Shown here: piece by piece, positions 12,609 through 24,000 of the stretch | Numbering within the stretch: position 1 is the first letter of the stretch | How the letters are laid out: the number at the start of each line of letters is the position of its first letter | Assembly: GCA_022592435.1 (NCBI GenBank) | Contig: JABYQS010000045.1 | Span: forward strand, 62,001 to 126,000 | Length of the DNA: 64,000 nt | DNA from: Cerioporus squamosus | Lineage: Eukaryota; Basidiomycota; Agaricomycetes; Polyporales; Polyporaceae | Reading direction: 5' to 3' | Position numbers and translations under genes: made by a program | The notes under the pieces: generated by a model | The model's input: only the letters and a program-made list of their open reading frames with translations | What the model was told of the DNA's origin: nothing | Database searches by the model: none

Positions 12609-15600
12609 ATGGCTTCTCCTCCCGCTCCCAAGCGAGCCGACTCAATTTCAGGCTCACATAGTCGCCCGGCATCCCCCTCACCGGCGAAGTCGTTCAGAAA
12701 CCGTTTGACGACTGTGGCACGCCGTGCCTCGACCGGTCTCTCATTCTCGCAAGTCGGCAAGCTCTCCCGGTCATCGTCGAAGGCCTCCTTGAAGGTGGAT
12801 ACTGCGCAGGCGCAGACTCCTCCCCCAGAAGAGTCTCACGTCGTCAGTCCTGTCGCCGAGTCTCCTGCTCGCGAAGCTGCCGCGGATGCGGAGGCTGCTC
12901 CGGTGGGACCATCTCCTCTTGCCAATGTCGCCGCGACCGCAGAGCCCGCGTCTCCACCTGCAGTCACGGAGCCCATCCCACTCACCACCTCTCCAGAGCA
13001 GGCACCCATCGCGCTTCCACTACAGGCGCCCGCGCTTGCGTCGGAGCCCTTGGGTTTCAGCGATCCCATTCCATCTGCTCTTGCGCCGGAACCCATCGCA
13101 GTGAACAGCCCGCTTATCGCGCCGCAGGATGTCCCTGCTCCCACCGAGCCGCAGGCAGATCTTCCCGAGCCTACGCCCGAGCTTTCCCTCCCTCCTCCGG
13201 CGGCGGAGCCTCCTGCACCCAGTATCATCGAAGATGGCCGCGCGGATTACTTTTCTTACTCCGACCCTGTTGTGCCAACCGTCGCGTCCATCGCGGAGCC
13301 TGCGCCGGTCGTTGAGGCTCCCCCCGCGGAGCCTCAAGTTGCTGCGCCTCCGGTCTCGCATGCTCCAATTTCGTCAGACGATGCAACGTTCGCATGGAGT
13401 GACGAGCCTGCTTTGGGTCGCAAAGCCTCGCAGTCAAGCTTTGCTGAGGCGGCCCGACATGCCTTCGAGCCCAGTACTCAGTCCGGAAACCTCTCGAGCA
13501 AGGCAAGCAAGTCGTCCATGACCTCTTCCTACGGGCAACTCCTCTCCGACCAGACGCGTGGCCGTAGTTCCAGTGTTCGGTATGCGTTCATGGCGTTCAC
13601 AGCTCATTCCTCGAGGCTGATCGTAACACAGGTTCTCCGATGATCCTTTCGCGGACCAATATGCGGCGGAAGTACAGACTATGTCTATGCCCTCTGCTGA
13701 TACTGTGACTATGCCTGAGTGAGTCCGTGATCGCTCCTTGTTTTGCTGCCTTCACTGACAGACATATTACAGGGCTGTCTCTATGCCGATTCCAGAGATT
13801 GGGCATGAGGAGACACGCATTCACGAATCCCCCACTCCGATGCGTTTCCCCCTTCCGCCGGCGCAGGAGGTCATTGGGAACCAGTAAGTCTAAGTGTATC
13901 GACTTTTGCACAGATACTGACGTCGCTGTAGGATGCCTCGTCAGGCGGCAGCTCCATCCGCGTATAGTATTGGTGAACGGGACGGCGCGTCTCTTGCGGA
14001 GACTGTCCAACACGACACCGAGTGAGCAAGCACTCTTGCACTCCCTACATTGCTCTTCCTATACTGATGCTGTCAAAGCGAACGCATGCCTCTCCTGCCT
14101 TTCGCTCACACTGACAGGAAGACTGGCCCGAGCCGCGGAAAGACCACCCATGTCGTCGCGACGTTCGCCTCTGGCCCGATTACGACCGAGATCGCTGCCT
14201 CGCGCACGCTCCAGACGCTCGGATGGGCGGAGCATGTCCTCCCGGATAGCTCACATTACTACTACCACGCAGGCATGTGCGTCACCACTGACATCGACCT
14301 GCGCAACCCGAAGTATATGCAGCGCGTGACGGAGTACCTCGAGAAGAGTGTGGCGAGGGAGACCGCCTTGCCCCCTCCGCAGGGCTGGGAGCTGTGGCTC
14401 AAGAACACCGGTACGATCAAGCCCGAGCTGAGGCTGGAGCAGTGCTGGGTGAACCACAAGATGCGCGTCCTGACCTCGGTTCCGCCCCCTACTATCTCTG
14501 GCGGTGGCTTGATCATTGAGCAGTTCACGGACGACGACAGTGAGTCCGCTCAGTTCACTTCATGTCACGGACCTCACTGACATTGCGACAGAGCTCGACA
14601 TGGAGTATCGCTACTGGTGCTTCATTGAAGGTCACCCTGCGCATGTTCCCCTAGCCCCTGAAGTTCAAGCAGAGGCCATGGATGCCTTGAAGTGGTCGTA
14701 CACTGGTAAGCGGTTTCAAGTCGTTTCTGGACAACACGCTGAACCATCGTATCCAGACTGTCTCCTCCCCTCCGCTCGTCCTACGCCCCCTCCATTTGCG
14801 CCTCAAGAATGCCAGGAACTTATGAACCTTCTGCGCTCGTTCGATACGACGTCAAATGACGCCCTTGTTGTCCAGACTCGCGTTGTTTCCCGTGTACTCC
14901 TTCGTGTTGGTGAGTGATATCGACCCGCCTTCCTCGAAATCAGCTCACTCTGTGTGCAGCGCAATGGCGACAAGTTTCCTTCCGTCCGAACAAACCGCTG
15001 CCGCGCGACGCGATCAAGGGTGTGCCAAAGCCTCGCACTTCGTTCTTCCGCGCAGTGCTGGATTTCATCATCGGCTGCCTCTGTTTGGGCATTCCCTACA
15101 TCTTCCTCAGTCGCTCCTTCCACCGGAGTTTCGATGAGGAAAGCGGCCTGTACAACCACGGTCCAGTCCTGATGGTCAGCGCGTGCGCATGTCTGGTGGT
15201 ACGTCTGTACTATATATGCAAGTTTCATCTGTCCTTTTGGCTGATTGCGCAAATGTCTTCAGGCTGCTGTGATCCTCAGCGCGTCCGTCACCTTCCTGTC
15301 ATTGCCTCAACTAGACGACATCCCACGACTAGCTGGCTTCCTCGCTATAGCGTTCTCCGCGGCAAGTATGGTCTCTGCGGTCATAGCGCTGTTCAGGTAC
15401 AAGGCGGAACTCGACCGGACTGTCTATTACCTAGGCGGAGAAGGCCTCATGATCTCATCGGTACGCAGCCGTTCCTCTCTCCCGATAACTTTCGCTCGAG
15501 CTTACAGTCTACAGAGCCGAAGCATCATCTTCTCGCTACCACTGGTGTTCCTCGCTTGGGCCATCGCTGCGTTCATGACCGGCATCACGCTGTACTCCTT

Positions 15601-15733
15601 CCGGGGAGCTACCGTGACGAGTCGTGTCGCAGTCCGGCATCCGTTCGAGCCGTTCACACACTGGGCCGTAGTGGGTACGCTGGGCGCTTTGGGCGGGATG
15701 TTGACCATCGCGGCCATGGCTGCGCGTCGGTGA
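12609..15733 (+). CDS. Uncharacterised protein with WW-like region and C-terminal membrane helices
   Basis: Exons: 12609-13579, 13632-13718, 13773-13883, 13932-14021, 14079-14539, 14592-14705, 14757-14909, 14960-15198, 15263-15733, giving about 898 aa. A 54 nt stretch (GT at 15461 to AG at 15514) may be a further intron, which would give about 880 aa. Residues 1-330 are disordered, rich in Pro, Ala, Glu and Ser. A folded middle part holds AASRTLQTLGWAEHVLPD, SHYYYHAGMCVTTDIDLRNP and LPPPQGWELWLKNTG, with spaced Trp/Tyr residues like a WW domain, then DMEYRYWCFIEGHPAHVPL. The C-terminus has four or five hydrophobic helices (FIIGCLCLGIPYIFLS, CLVAAVILSASVTFLSL, LPLVFLAWAIAAFMTGI, WAVVGTLGALGGMLTIAA). 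I recall similar layouts in other Agaricomycetes annotated only as hypothetical. No function can be assigned; a membrane-anchored adaptor is only a guess. Confidence 0.8.
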
Positions 15734-16219
15734 TGTTGGGGTTCTCTGCAGCTACCTGCGGATGGTTATGTATGCTCGCAATCTATCTATGCTCCATGTT
15801 TGTTGTACTCTCATTCGCGACTGCTGTTATGATAGGATATGATGTATGCAACGAGATGCACTCCACATCGGAGGTGCATTGTGCAACGGTTGTGACGACT
15901 ACTTCAACGCGTGTTCTGCCAATCACCGGGCTCAAACAAAGGCTGGTGTTGTGGCGGTTGAAGGCCAGCTTTGAGTGTAAGCCAGCGGAATACAGACACA
16001 CAGTCTCAGTGGTTCATCGTTACCTACCGAGTGGCAAAGCATCGTACGCCAGTATTTGGGCGCATGGAGGTGGGGTCAGAGGTTCGCTGATGGTAACCGC
16101 GTGTCGAGTACCTCACTGAATATCAGTGCTCGTCCGAGTCCAGACGAAGTGACACGATGTTGACACACACTGTAATTCCATCCCACACGAGACTTCGTCC
16201 GCCTTCCGTCCGCCGCATA
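15734..16219. other. Intergenic spacer between convergent genes
   Basis: This 486 bp between two convergent stops should carry both 3' UTRs. I see no gene, repeat or structured RNA. Confidence 0.5.
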
Positions 16220-17146
16220 TTACCAGTCGCCGCCAATGGTCATAGACAGTACGTCGGGGTGCACCGTGCACTGCTCAATCCAAGTATTTCCCGTGTTGTA
16301 AACCTGCGTTAACCACATGAGCGCTGAAGTACCGAGTTTCAAGGACCCTCATAGAGTCACTTTGTACTCACCGTCGCATCTTCCATATCGACGTTGGTCC
16401 CGAGCTGCAACAAGCAGCGAACATCATGCTCCGGCTCCTCTGTCGGCTTCGGGCATCGATCGATAATCGAAGTGTAGTACTTCCCTACAGCCCGACGAGT
16501 CAGACCATGCTAACTACACCCGACCCAGTCCGCAAAAGCCAGGAGGACGCACCTTGGACCGGGAACCCGAGCAGCTTGAGTCCGGGAGCGGGTGCATGCT
16601 CCAAATACTGCGGGTCGTCCGGCTCAATCTCGTTGTTCACCGCCTCGTGCAGCATCTCCGGATTCCCTGGCCTCCATCCGGATATGACGCGTTGCGGGAT
16701 GAACCACCTGTCCGCGGCCAACTCTGCGCGGGTCGCTTCCACCGTCGCGGTGTTCACCGACTCCGGGGGACCTGTATGACGCGCACGAGGAACGCGTCGT
16801 CATACGCCCCGACCAGCCGCTGCCCGAAGCACTCGGCGCCCTCGTCCTCCGCGCAGATGAACACTTGCAACAGTACGGTGTGCCCCGGTTCAGCCACGAC
16901 ACCGACTTTCTGGCGAAACTCGGCAGGAGTCTGGGGAGAGGTGACGTTGATTTGGATGTAGGGGATCAGAATGGTGTCTTCGCAGTTGCCACATCGAGGC
17001 CATTCTTCCCCTGGGAGCAGAACGGGGCTCGAGCCACCGAGGATAGCGGACACGCTCGGGTCGAGGACGTTCGTGGATGCTGGGGCGGTCGAGTAGACTG
17101 GAAAGTACGGAGAGAGGAGATCGAGCGCGTTCTCCGGATAAGGCAT
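16220..17146 (-). CDS. DUF1963 (YwqG-like) protein
   Basis: Exons 16553-17146, 16372-16484 and 16220-16303 give about 263 aa. The start MPYPENALDLLSPYFPVY leads into SAILGGSSPVLLPGEEWPRC, then IPYIQINVTSPQTPAEFR, VLLQVFICAEDEGAECFG, RWFIPQRVISGW, GLKLLGFPVQG and a final NTWIEQCTVHPDVLSMTIGG. The order GG-x-P-LPG-EWP, hydrophobic QINV, KLLGFPVQ is that of the DUF1963/YwqG family, proteins of unknown biochemical role; I assign it on this pattern alone. One base is missing in the five-G run at 16764-16768: six would join VRVIQVP in frame to ESVNTATVEATRAE, and the corrected exons sum to a multiple of three. The last exon has a decayed second copy at 17806-17880. Confidence 0.65.
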
Positions 17147-17805
17147 TTCGAACTGAGGACTCGAGAATGATGTTCGTTGTTGATGAACCGTTTGGCCCGG
17201 GATGTTTGCGCGTTTTATGTTTCAGAGCTGGTCAGGCACATGGAAGTTGCCGTGCAGGTCGGCGCTGATCAAGTGACCCTTCTCGGAGTTACCACCGTCT
17301 CTTGTCTTTGGGCAGATGGAGCCTCAAAAATTCTGTGGCAAAGTTCACTAATATCAATCAACTATCTCCGTCTTCAAGGACAGACGATTCAGACAGACGA
17401 TTCACTTACTGAGGGATATCAGGATAGACACAGGATGGACTCCTCCGAGTAGCAGATATGACTTGGTTTCATGCGAAGCACGGGGAGTGGTTCATACGCC
17501 CACTGTGGGCGGCGTGCCAGAACTTGAATGCCGGTGATCTACGGGCAGAAGGAAGAAGGTTAGTCAACCCCCCCCTCTCCCGGCGCGAAATCAGTTGAAA
17601 AGGTACACACCGTGACCCTGCACCGCTCGTCTTGCGAGATCCTTGGCAGCACCGCCGACGCCCACACGAGAACAGCCCGCCGCGGCAACAGAGCACAACA
17701 CACCCATAGACACCCATCCAATTCGACTTAGCGCCCTCGAGCGCACATCAATCCAATCCCTCTGGTGGTTCAACGCATCCGATTCTTCACAGATGGCATC
17801 CTGGA
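17147..17805. other. Intergenic region upstream of the DUF1963 gene
   Basis: This 659 bp stretch holds the presumed DUF1963 promoter. A short direct repeat (CAGACGATTCA, near 17381 and 17395) is present. No coding exon recognised. Confidence 0.4.
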
Positions 17806-17880
17806 TCACTGCTCTACCATCGCGAACACCTCCGGGTGCACGACGCACTGCGCGACCCAGGTGGCTCCTGAGGTTCGGAC
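17806..17880 (-). pseudogene. Relict last exon of a second DUF1963 copy
   Basis: On the minus strand a 3' splice site at 17881-17882 is followed by a frame reading VRTSGATWVAQCVVHPEVF and ending AMVEQ-stop. This aligns with the last exon of the adjacent DUF1963 gene (VYNTGNTWIEQCTVHPDVL), including the intron boundary directly before the Val. I could not find the rest of a second gene upstream (17.9-18.6 kb); the frame there breaks. It is best read as the remnant of a tandem duplicate, though a fast-evolving real gene with unseen exons cannot be excluded. Confidence 0.55.
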
Positions 17881-18665
17881 CTATGCATGCTGCGCCATTC
17901 GTCAGTTCCACTGGCAAGACCGTAGACGGGACGCATACGGGCAACTCTCGATTCACTGGCGGATCTTCTTCGTTTTCCAGGCATGTACCCAGTGGTCGGA
18001 ACTATCCGGCCGGGCATGCTCTGCAAAACGAGGGACTCCGGGAGCTAGTTCACCACTGTGTACTTGTAGCACCCACCGATGAATCAACAGCACACCGTGA
18101 CGGAGAGAGCTGTGAGTTCATAGTCCATCAGTTGATGATAGTACACTGTACGAACTTCAGGTGGCGTGTTAGCGCTCGCCGCAAACGAGGACGGATACAT
18201 GCCATATATGGTGAAGTTGTGGCTCGGGGATCTCGGACGTCACTCAAGAACGAACAGTACTGCAAGAACCCGCCGCTATCATGTCCCAAATCACGCGTGC
18301 GGAGCCAAAGAAGAACCGCACAGAATCTGGGTGGATAACGGGGGCAACTGTATCGATAGCAGACTCGATAGACGTCCTCGACGATGTATCCTAAAACACT
18401 CTACTTCCTCTACTAAGATGCGGGATGTACGAAAACAACGCGGCCCGGCCGACGGTGGATAGCTGGATGAGATAACAATAGGGTGCACGATAGCGGTGCG
18501 GGGACGGCCAGAGCGTGACGGTGGCTGGGACGATTATGCGTGTCGTAATGTATGGCGCGGTGAACGAGCGACGGATTAGACGGGGGGACCGTATTGTATT
18601 GACGAGATCATCGCAATCCAAGATGTCGAAACGGGGGATGACAAGTTACAACGGGGAAGAAGGAA
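17881..18665. other. Region without recognisable gene (possible duplicate relict)
   Basis: About 785 bp between the relict exon and the P450 stop. It probably contains the degraded body of the second DUF1963 copy, but I could not trace other family motifs. No repeat or RNA gene seen. Confidence 0.35.
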
Positions 18666-20782
18666 TCAAGACTTCCGAGGAGTGAAAACGAGCCTGCACT
18701 CTTTCGTGGCAGGGTGGATGACCTACAGCGAGCTTATCAGAAACAGGGGCATTCAGGTACCACAGTTGAGACTCACAAATGCGTCTTTGATCTGCATTGT
18801 ACGCTCGTTCGTCTCTTCCAAGTTAGCAGAGATCTCGAAGTTCGACACGATGGCGGATATGGCGGCACGAAGAGTGATGTGAGCAAGGTTCTGGCCGCCA
18901 CACTGACGAGTACCGACACCGAACGGCATCAAGTACTGCATCATCCTGTAGAATTTATCAGCACCTATCGTCGTTATTATCCGGCAGAACACGTACCTGG
19001 CGATCCTCTCCTCTTCGCCATCAACACCCTGAACAGGTACCCAGCGCTCAGGGAGGAAGGTCTCGGGGCTAGGGAACACCTCCGCATCTCGGTGCATGCT
19101 CCAGGCCTGGGTCGCGACGACGGTGCCGGGAGGGAGCGCATAGCCCATCATGTCGAACGAGTCGTCCACTTTTGAGGCCGTGGTGGAGCCGACGACGCGC
19201 TCAAGGAGGGAAGGTGCAGGACCGTAAACGCGCATGCCTGGTAAGCCCAAGGTCAGTTCCAGCTGCGCGGATCCTTAGCCAAGGCTTCCACACTAACCTT
19301 CCTTGATGAATGCGTTCAAATACGGCAATTTGCACAGCACGCTGAAGTCAGGGATGACGCGGCGGTCAGGCATGTGCTCGTCCAGTTCGGCTTGAAGGTT
19401 TCGCATAACATCCGGACGACGGCTGAGTTCCCAGCAGAAGTACGACAGAGTGGTCGACGAAGTGTCAACACCAGCAACACTGTCGCGCCAGCATCAACGA
19501 GGTCGCTCATGACTACAGCAACAATTGAGACGTACAGGTGACCCATGCTCTCCGAGATGATGTTCTGGACCGACATGCCACCCTGGTTGCCAGAAACCCG
19601 GTGTTGGAGCATACGCTGGATCAGAGGGATCTTCTCCTCCTTCTCGCCAACGTCAGGCGTAGCGTGCAACTTGGCGGCGATGTCGTCAAGGCGACCACGA
19701 ACGAACTGTCGCAAGGTGAGCGAGGAGTCGGGACACAGACAACGATGTACTCACGTCGGCCATGATCTTGTCCGAGCTGCAGATGCGCCGCCATGCGTCG
19801 TTCGGGATGCGGCAGACGAGCTTCCATGCCCATGTCGGGATGAAACTCCGCTGCAGAACAAAAGCTGTCAGGACTCGGAGCCGGCGGCACCGGAGAGAAC
19901 ACATACGACAATGCCACGAGTGGGGAAGTCCTTGACCGCCTGCGATAGGATATCCTGGATGCCCATGGCCAGGTTGTCAAGGGCACCCGGACGCGAGCCG
20001 AAGACGGTGGTGGAGATGATGTCGACCATAAGGTGGCGGAAGAGCTCGGGGCACGATACGGATACCTTCCCTTGCTGATTTTCGAGGATCTACAGGAAGA
20101 AGGGTCAGACAATCGCGATGGAGACGGGGTTGACCCATGGCGTACCTGGACCACTTTGATCACAGAGTCCGACACCTCAGGCTGGAACTGCGTGAGGTGG
20201 GGTAGATTGTAGTGGGGCGCATAGGCCTTGCGACGTGCGACGTGTTCGGAATGGGGGAGGGTCGTCATACTGGCATATCGCATAGTCAGCTCGATGCCAA
20301 GCGCAACGCGTGAGCGCATATAGCCACTCACGCATGGTCGTTGTTGTTCCTGTAGGGAGGTCAAGACACCGGTTAGCCACAGGAATACACAGATCGGCCG
20401 AAGGAAGTACTGACGTAAGGAGGGCCTTATAGAAGGGGCTTTTGTCGAACTTGTGGACGCAGTAGACGCTGCGCATGGTGGTGAGGTCACAGAAGGCGAC
20501 CTTGTTCGGTCCGACGCGGACGACGGGGCCATATCGCTCAAAGAGAGCCTGGACAGTCATGCATTGCTGGAGGCGAGCGACATGGGTTGTCAACCAGAAG
20601 TCCGAGACGGCCGCATACCAGGGCCCGGGGATCGCAGCGAGAGGTGAGAAGTAGATATTGTAGACGGAGGTGGCGCAGATGTAGAGGAAGAGAGCGGTGA
20701 AAGCGAGGACGAGGACGGAGGGCGTGTGGAGGGCGGGGAGGTTCGCGGCGAGGGCAGAAGGGGCTGTGTGTGTGGTGGACAT
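18666..20782 (-). CDS. Cytochrome P450 monooxygenase
   Basis: A membrane-anchored, heme-thiolate monooxygenase. Exons: 20415-20782, 20332-20349, 20146-20269, 19907-20089, 19755-19850, 19536-19705, 19298-19479, 18997-19237, 18777-18945, 18666-18722; they sum to 536 codons (535 aa), the usual size. The N-terminus is MSTTHTAPSALAANLPALHT followed by a hydrophobic anchor and proline-rich AAIPGPWYAA. The I-helix has HLVAGVDTSSTTLSY, the K-helix ExxR is EGLR, the PERF-type motif is FLPERW, and the heme loop is PFGVGTRQCGGQNLA with its cysteine ligand. The end is VIHPATKECRLVFTPRKS. Exon 2 is an 18 nt microexon encoding the NNNDHA region. The frame stays open far upstream of 20782, but the Met with a signal anchor is clearly at 20782. 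Substrate and CYP family cannot be told from sequence. Confidence 0.95.
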
Positions 20783-21003
20783 ATTGTGGTAGGCGGGTGT
20801 TGGGGTGCGGAGGCCGGAGGATGCCGAGTTGTCTGAGCGATGGGTGGTCGTGTCGGAGAAGGCGGGAGTCGGTCTGGCGGGCAGGGGGGAGGGATGCGAG
20901 GGGCCCTGCTGTTCGCGGCGAGGGCAGAGGCGGGGAAGTGGGGAGTGGGGAGTGGGGGAAGGGGCAGGGGGCGCGTGGCTGGACCGCAGGCAGTGGGGGG
21001 GCT

Positions 21004-21009
21004 TATATA
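21004..21009 (-). promoter_or_regulatory. TATA box, candidate P450 promoter
   Basis: TATATA lies in a GC-rich context about 220 nt upstream of the P450 start codon, reading the same way. This would imply a leader of roughly 190 nt. Confidence 0.35.
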
Positions 21010-24000
21010 GGGTGGGCGATCGACATTTTCGTGCTCCGTTCGTGAAGGTCGCGGTGGGACGGACGGACGGAGGGCAGGTCACAGTGATAGCACCCTCCAG
21101 AGCAGGCGGCCCCCCAAAGCCAGTCTGTCTGCGCCCAGGAATGGCAGCCCGCGCTCCACATCCGTCGCGTCTCCCGAGCAAGAGCGGGTCGCCCTGCCAC
21201 CCGCCTGCCCAATATGTGCCGGCCATCAATAGCCAGGGAACGCTGCTGGTCGCCGGGAAGACGTCGCCCGCCTCGCGCCAGGTCGCCTCCGGCGAGTCGG
21301 ACATGCTGCTGCCCGTGTGAGCAGCCTCAGTGCCTCCCGCCGCACGCCTGCCACGCCCCGCGACCAGCGGCGGATCCCCCGCGAACCCGGGCCCAGAGAA
21401 CAGAAGAAATCCTGGCAACTCCGAGCACCGACCGGTGGCCTCCTCGGGCAGACGCACAGCGTGCACTCCTCTGCACCAGACTGCACCCGAGCGCATGTCA
21501 GCGAATATCAAAGTCGACGCGCTCTGCCTATCGCACTCACCATCCCGTTCGATCGATGTAACCCCATCGCGATTGGCCAAGATCGGCGTGTAGGTACGTT
21601 CGGGTGCTACTCCCCGGAGGCTTCTCTCCGCGTAGTCACCGCTACCCCATGAAGATCGTCGTCGGACGCCCCATGGCCGCACAAAGACCAGCGAACCCAT
21701 GACGGACTTGTTCGCACAGGACCCAGCCTCGGCTCAGCAGGTCACCCTGAGGGTCGTGGTGTTCCATAAACGCCGCACAGTAAGCTCTGTCTGAAATCAT
21801 CCATTCAGTCGGAGCGGGGCCAACCGCTGCTAAGCCTCACAAGGCACACGGCGCGGGAGGACAGCGGTGCTCTCGGACTTAGCGACGCCAGGGCTACTCG
21901 CGTCACCTGCGGTCCCGTCCTATGGTTAAATTGCGCGAACATGTGAATCGCCCGTGGCATGCGAAGTGGGGTGACGCGCCGACGTCATCATTATCCGTCT
22001 TTCCGAGCGTCCGCACTCGCGTCTAGTCTGACCGCCCGGCGCCGCAGGAGCAGCGGCGCGCACGAGGCGGGTATACCGCGCCCAGTGCAACACGCTGCAC
22101 GTTGGAGGGCGCTGCAGAACCATCCTTTGGACGCACCGTAACACGAGGCTTGGCCAGCCTTCTGTGAGAGCTCACCCGAAGTCCGAAGTCCAACAAAGGC
22201 CAGGCCTTCTTGCCTGCGTTGAGAGTGCATAGCCCCATCTTGTGACGAAGGTCGTACAGAGCACGACGATATCGTGGTTCTGGAAAAACTTCGCTTTCCG
22301 ATTAGTCTCGCGGAGACTAACCACGATCTATCAGCCCGTGAATTCGATTAATCAGTGGTTCAAACAAACAGCAGGCACGATAGCTCACCTTAGCACCGGG
22401 TCATCGAAAGCGCGCCAGGGTCGGGACACACACGACTCCGCCCGTCGCTGGCTGCGACAATCGCGGTTTTCCCGTGGCGGCGACCGCGCGCACAATAAGT
22501 AAGGGCTCGCTTGTGGGGAGACTCTGTCACGGGCGGACACTCGTTGTCACTGTCTCCGTCGTTCCAACTTCCAACTCAGCCCCGTCGTGAAACAGATTAG
22601 CTCCCGCCCCGGACGTCGGGGGTTCTCAGCGGGTGCCACGCAACGTGCTGGCGTCCGAACGGCCGGGGCACCTGTCGAAGCCTCTGTGTAGAAGAGTGAG
22701 CAGGACGTTCTGCGTCCGCGGTGTGGGAGCAGCAAGGAGAGCTTGAGGTTCTGGAACCGCGAGCGATGGAACTTCCTCCTGGCTTGGCGGCAGATAGCTG
22801 CACCCTCCAGAGGTGCCCGCCGCGATAGAGCTATGAGACTGCGCTACGCCGGCAGTACCTTGGGCGTACCTTGAGCCTGAACGAAACGATGACGAAGAGT
22901 AGTACTAGTAGCCTGCAGAGCACAGCCGACGCTCTCACGTTTGAGTCGGAACGACATGCAGGGAGCCTGAACCGAACTCTCTCGTGAGAGCCCACAGCGC
23001 ATGCGGCAGTGCACAGAGCGAAGGAACCCTGGAGCAGACCCTGACGAGGAGGAAAATCGTCGCGGCAGAGCGCGGCAGCGCGCCCACCATAACCGGCCAT
23101 CGAGACACCCACTGTGCAGACCTTCGATGCCGGCTATAGCAACAAGCATAACACAAAGCTCGCATCGCACTGCGGCGCAGAGTTTCACGCCAGGCTAAGT
23201 AGTGCTGAGGCTCAGGGGCTGCGACTGAGGTGAGGACCCTTGCAGCTCCCGCGACGTGCCAGCAGCCGAGACGATTCGCGCTCTGCCAGTCGCCGTGTCC
23301 CGCCGAGCCAGCACGTCCGATAGACTGGGGGTCACTGCTCGCCACGCGCCGTAGCGCCCTCCCGCATCCCGGCCGTAGCGTGTCCGAAGCCGAGGACGAG
23401 CTGCGGGAAAGAAGCGTACCTGTCGGAAGTGCGTCGCCTCCTCCGCGCGGCACGGCGCGCATGGGTGTGCCAGGACAGGACTAGGGCCCCGGCGGGGTTC
23501 CAACGTCGACGTCGAGCACGAGGGCTCTCGCGAGGTAGGACTGAGGATCGGGCCTAGAGCCTAGGAGAGACCAGTTGGGAGGTCGGAAAGGCGAGGTCCC
23601 CGGCACGCGTCACCGAAGGGAGGTCTGCACGCCATCGGGGGCGTGTCACTGTCTCTCCAGGCTCGAGCCTCTGGGACAGATGAGCTCATACATATGCGCT
23701 GCCGATGTCTTCGAATGGGCGAGGAGGAGAAGGTCGAACGGCCCCCCTGGGGTGCCTCGAGGCTGCGTTCTGGCGATACAGTGAGATTCCAAGTCAGAAG
23801 CAGCGCGGCACGTACTGGCAGGAGGTCGAGGGTTAGTGGGTTGCCGTACGTACAGACTACCACTGCTTGCGCTTACTCGGAGGCCCGAGGGCGGGTCTGT
23901 GCACTGTACACGTTTCCGTGCAGGACGCCTCCGAGGCTCTGCGCTGTCAGGCAGGAGAGATACTGTCCAGATCGACCGAGCGAACTCCTGTTCGCAGCCG

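Noticed and set aside
13020..13361. Arg-rich minus-strand ORFs over the proline-rich exon
   Set aside because: Shadow frames of a repetitive Pro/Ala-coding exon.
14914..16119. 401-codon plus-strand ORF
   Set aside because: It runs across splice sites and out of the membrane-protein frame; only short parts coincide with real exons.
17381..17406. CAGACGATTCA direct repeat as a transposon footprint
   Set aside because: Too short and without inverted ends; likely simple slippage.
20783..21700. In-frame open extension of the P450 frame upstream, giving a 507-codon ORF start at 21700
   Set aside because: The composition is low-complexity GC-rich, a TATA box lies inside it, and the P450 signal anchor begins at the Met at 20782.
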